Positions 61,025 through 64,000 of a stretch of DNA of 64,000 bases are shown in pieces. Source of the stretch: Rostrohypoxylon terebratum. Taxonomy: Eukaryota > Ascomycota > Sordariomycetes > Xylariales > Hypoxylaceae. The translations under genes and the position numbers were made by a program. Position 1 is the stretch's first letter; every line of letters begins with the position of its first letter. The notes beneath the pieces are model-generated. The model saw only the letters and a list, made by a program, of their open reading frames with translations, ran no database searches and was not told the DNA's origin. The stretch spans positions 123,170 to 187,169 of the forward strand of contig MU385914.1 of assembly GCA_022497145.1 (NCBI GenBank), written 5' to 3'.

Positions 61025-62279
61025 TCATCCATTTTTCATCCAATGTTCTTCCAAGTCTGGGTAAAGATTTGGACCCCACATCTCCATTACTTCACCGTCC
61101 TTGCTATTCGGATCATGAGTGGTCTCCCAGTCTTTTTCAAGGCTTTCAGGAATATTAACCTTCTGCAATGGATCCCTGAGATACATCCTAAGTAGATGTC
61201 TTTTCGCAGTCGTACTCTCGGCATCGGTGTAGCCCTCATGGCCGTGTAATACAGCCATATCGTTGATGAGAGCTATATTTCCTTTCTACGTTGGAAGCGG
61301 CACGGAATTCTTCTCTGCGGGGAATTGTATAGTGTTGAGAGCTTCCACTTGAGCCCAGGTTGGGGCTGGCAATGCGGCGTTGCGCTTCTTCTCTTAAAAC
61401 CTGTCATAGGAAATCTCGAGAAGCGGATGGCTGGCCTACCATCACCACCCCCTTGATGTGGATAAAGTACTTTTTTCGGGGATGCTTCAAATAATCCTAA
61501 AACCTGTCCCGCGAACATGATGTTGATAGACAGGGCTTACGGCAGAATTGGCAGGCACTCACGTATCTATGACCCAGTCATTTGCTAGCGTTTGAAGTAC
61601 ACCAGGGCAGATCTCAGCTAAATCGTTATAGAGCTGGTGAGAGCTGGAGGCCAGCATACGCACTCGATCTTTAGCTACGTTGAGAGCATGTAGAGCAAGG
61701 ACCTCGCAAGAGTCCGTATGAAATGCCTGAATGGTTGGCTCTGCTGGCTCAGCATAACATTTTACTTACCAGGGGACTATTGGCAAACCCAGGCGTTTTA
61801 CGTCGCGCCTTAGAGGATGGTCCTGCCATGTCGATGGTATTGCCTAGCACTTCTTGTCGGTCCCAGTCGAGGAAACCTCGCTTGGTAGCAATGTGAGAAG
61901 AAATTCCTGCAAACAGCTTGTCGTTCTGCTCCTGAATATATCGACTTGGATCTAGTCCTCGAAGTATGGCAATTTCAGAGCCTGCATAGAGCTCGTCAGA
62001 GATCTTTCTGGGTCGCTTGCACAAATCACCTGGGAGACGGAACGTCTCGGGGAAAATAGAGGGGTGATCGACATGATCCTCTTCGAGTTTTTGCAGCGCG
62101 CTTTCGATGTACTCGATATCTGATTCGGTCAATTTGAAAATCCACTCCGATTATTCAGACAGTATCAGACTCCGATCCCAACTGGATGGCGAGTCTATGC
62201 GAGTTGAGAACACAGCCGGAAGCTTTGCCTCAGAAGTCGCTTCGGTAGCGGAGCTACTCCGAAATTTCTGGAAAGCCTC
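61025..62279 (-). pseudogene. decayed TauD/TfdA-family Fe(II)/2-oxoglutarate dioxygenase
   Basis: Minus-strand exons can be followed: 62279-61770, 61726-61563 and from about 61503 to 61025. The first carries PAVFSTRIDSPSSWD and EWIFKLTESDIEYIESALQ. The second begins AFHTDSCEVLALHAL, with the iron-binding H-x-D. The third contains GRPAIRFSRFPMTGF, then PTWAQVEALNTIQFPAEK, ALINDMAVLHGHEGYTD (distal His) and KRHLLRMYLRDP (2-oxoglutarate-binding Arg), ending EEHWMKNG. Lesions seen are a TAA at 62153-62151, a frameshift near 61498, a frameshift at about 61396, and a TAG at 61288-61286. The two stops replace expected Gln codons. The 5' end is uncertain. The metal-binding residues survive, so decay looks recent. 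The substrate cannot be told. Confidence 0.8.
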
Positions 62280-62484
62280 ATGCGACGGTAACTAACCGAT
62301 GGTCGCCACAGGTAATTTGATGGCTTTGAATGATTTTCAATGCCGAAAAGACTGTGGATATGCAAGGCGTACTGGTATCACGACAGCAGATTGACGAAGG
62401 TGAAATACGAAACATCCGGTGCCTACCTACTTTGAAGAAGCTGTTCTGCCTTACCATATGAGCTGTAGCTTGGCTTAGCCTACA

Positions 62485-62507
62485 GACTACCTACCAGGTA
62501 GGTAGTC
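62485..62507. repeat. perfect 23-base palindrome, 11-base arms
   Basis: The arms GACTACCTACC and GGTAGGTAGTC flank a single A. It belongs to the TAGGTA/CCTAGG family of dispersed palindromes. Confidence 0.9.
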
Positions 62508-63104
62508 GAAGACAGTGGTGATCAACCCGCTCACCAATAAGTATTCTCTGTATAACACAATGGGAATTGAGAACGTCCTCTTATTGGCAGCTTGCATGTA
62601 AGCATGCTGCTTATTGTGGCAAAACTGCATGGCCGTGTGTGACGTGTCGCCAAGCTCAATACACATCCGCATGCATGATCCCATCTCCATCTTGATTGGC
62701 TTCACAATAGTATCATTGTGTTGGGGGCCAAGCAGCCTACCTGTACTGATTACCTCAATTCCGCCCTGCCATTTTTCAGTAAAATGAGGCTGGGAGGTTG
62801 GGCCTCTCGTTTAATCCTCGACTCGCAATGAGATGTGACGAACCTATACTTAGGCTTAGTAAGTATAGCTTCATAAGGGGGTCTTGATTTTAAGGTAACA
62901 GTAATCGTAGAGGTCAAGTGTAATCAATCAAGTGTGTTCGTCAGAGAGGCTTGGAGTCCTCTCCCTACTCGTAGTGAATAGACTTAGATTGATAACTAAA
63001 GAACTAGAATGAATGACTAGATACATGGAAAATGCTATGATTATATAGATATCCTCTCTTCCTTCTTCTGTATACGAGGCCACCGTGATCTGGTTGATCT
63101 GGCT

Positions 63105-63129
63105 GATCTGGGTTGATCTAACCCAGATC
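63105..63129. repeat. GATC-rich hairpin, 10-base stem
   Basis: GATCTGGGTT and AACCCAGATC are separated by five bases. More GATC words flank it on both sides (63086-63157). It lies about 200 bases upstream of the next start codon. Confidence 0.85.
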
Positions 63130-63328
63130 ACATAGATCACACAGATCAACTTAGATCAGGAAATTCCGTGGTTTATCCGTGATTGGTTCGCGGCGTCTCC
63201 ACAAAGGGGTTGTTATTCCTTCGAACTGTAGGTTCGTGACATGAGAGTCCAACTTATATGTAGGTAGGTAGCCATACTCTACTGATGAAGAGTTTCGATG
63301 GTTCTGCTGATTCTAGCGACTCAGCAAC

Positions 63329-64000
63329 ATGGATCCAGTAGGGTTCACTGCCAGCGTTATCGCGCTTGTTGGATTCGCAGGCCAGATCGCACAAGGGCTA
63401 GACAAATTGATTCAGCTGAAGAATGCGCCTAAAGAGCTGCAGGCCATCATCGGAACTGCAAGTATAACTTCGAAATTATGTGACCATGGTTGCTGATCTG
63501 TTGTAGGTTTCCGAATTCCGTAACACGTTGGATCTGGTGAGGAGTGCTCTCCAGGCTTTACAGTCTGAAGATGTACCTTCGAACGACCCTGTTATGCAGC
63601 CAGCTTCTCAACATATACATAGACTTCTCCAACAAGCTTCCGAGATTACCGATACACTAGAGAAGTTCGTCACCGAGAAGTTGCAGAAGCCTGCTAGGAG
63701 CTCTTGTGGTTCTCCTCAGCAGGGAGATGTCGTGAAGGTTGCGAAACGGAATTACTTACTACATAGACCAAATCTGGATAAACTGCGGGATCAGATCAAT
63801 GACTTGGTTGGCTCTCTTTCTCTTGCTATAATAACGTTGAACAGTTTGCAACTGTCTCATATGCAACGGAACCAATCGGCCAGAATGACAATTGTGATCC
63901 AGGAGATAAGTCGATCCACCGTTACGTGAGCACCCCTAGCGCGGACCACCCATTTCCCATACAAAACCACCAAAACACGATATTTATAATTAAATAAATA
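63329..64000 (+). CDS. fungal NLR/STAND-type N-terminal helical domain protein, partial at the window end
   Basis: Exon 1 is 63329-63457 (MDPVGFTASVIALVGFAGQI and following, 43 residues). Exon 2 starts at 63507 with VSEFRNTLDLVRSALQALQ. The only phase-correct join uses a GC-AG intron: donor GCAAGT at 63458, acceptor TTGTAG. The N-terminus is the familiar fungal helical domain found before NACHT, ankyrin or WD modules and in stand-alone proteins, with a hydrophobic glycine-rich first helix followed by amphipathic helices. Exon 2 could end at a TGA (63927-63929, giving 183 residues), but GTGAGC overlaps that stop, so a second intron and a longer protein beyond 64000 are likely. Family members act in non-self recognition and programmed cell death; that role is inferred. 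Confidence 0.7.

Larger units (their letters stand above)
62280..63328. other. spacer with palindromes upstream of the NLR-type gene
   Basis: No gene is supported. It holds a perfect palindrome at 62485-62507 and a GATC-rich hairpin at 63105-63129, both noted separately. Confidence 0.5.

Noticed and set aside
61394..61396. TAA as a third nonsense mutation in the TauD-like relic
   Set aside because: The upstream frame (GRPAIRFSRFPMTGF) differs from the downstream one, so a one-base deletion at this point explains the data better than a Gln-to-stop change.

Overview
The window is nuclear DNA from a filamentous ascomycete (Pezizomycotina, probably Sordariomycetes). The evidence is short GT-AG introns with CTAAC/CTNAT-type branch sites, fungal-specific families (Atg29, Whi3, Rsr1/Krev-1, Ipi3, GH76 Dfg5/Dcw1), short-exon genes, and long intergenic DNA full of small CCTAGG/TAGGTA palindromes. 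I see no operons, rRNA or CRISPR. Most genes were rebuilt by splicing, so the coordinates below are genomic spans with exon limits given in the text.

Left end (0.5-3.7 kb): three small secreted-protein genes lie together. Two are spliced genes for proteins of about 110 residues with eight cysteines each (523-985 and 3182-3637, both minus strand). The third is a 239-residue effector-like secreted protein (1970-2689, plus). All three have a TATA box 110-180 bases before the start codon.

Core (7.9-43.2 kb): widely spaced housekeeping genes. They are a GH76 cell-wall mannanase-like protein (7884-9803), a small single-pass membrane protein (13067-13647), Atg29 with a 10-base microexon (16575-18222), a four-helix membrane protein (19462-20679), a 697-residue low-complexity protein (22871-24964), Ipi3 of the Rix1 ribosome-assembly complex (28075-29462), an eight-exon Rsr1/Krev-1 GTPase ending in CVIL (30863-32209), and a two-RRM Whi3-type RNA-binding protein (41417-43156). 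These genes are intact and functionally unrelated; together they cover wall assembly, autophagy, ribosome biogenesis, polarity and mRNA regulation.

Right end (43-64 kb): gene-poor and decayed. It holds a possible NACHT-like relic (51.1-51.7 kb), a tRNA-like A-box/B-box element (54.1-54.2 kb), a type II membrane PC-esterase/SGNH-like gene with two compensating single-base frameshifts (56644-58074), and a TauD/TfdA-family oxygenase with nonsense and frameshift lesions (61025-62279). The window ends inside an intact fungal NLR/STAND-type N-terminal gene that uses a GC-AG intron (63329 onward). The contrast between intact genes on the left and broken ones on the right suggests a fast-evolving accessory segment.
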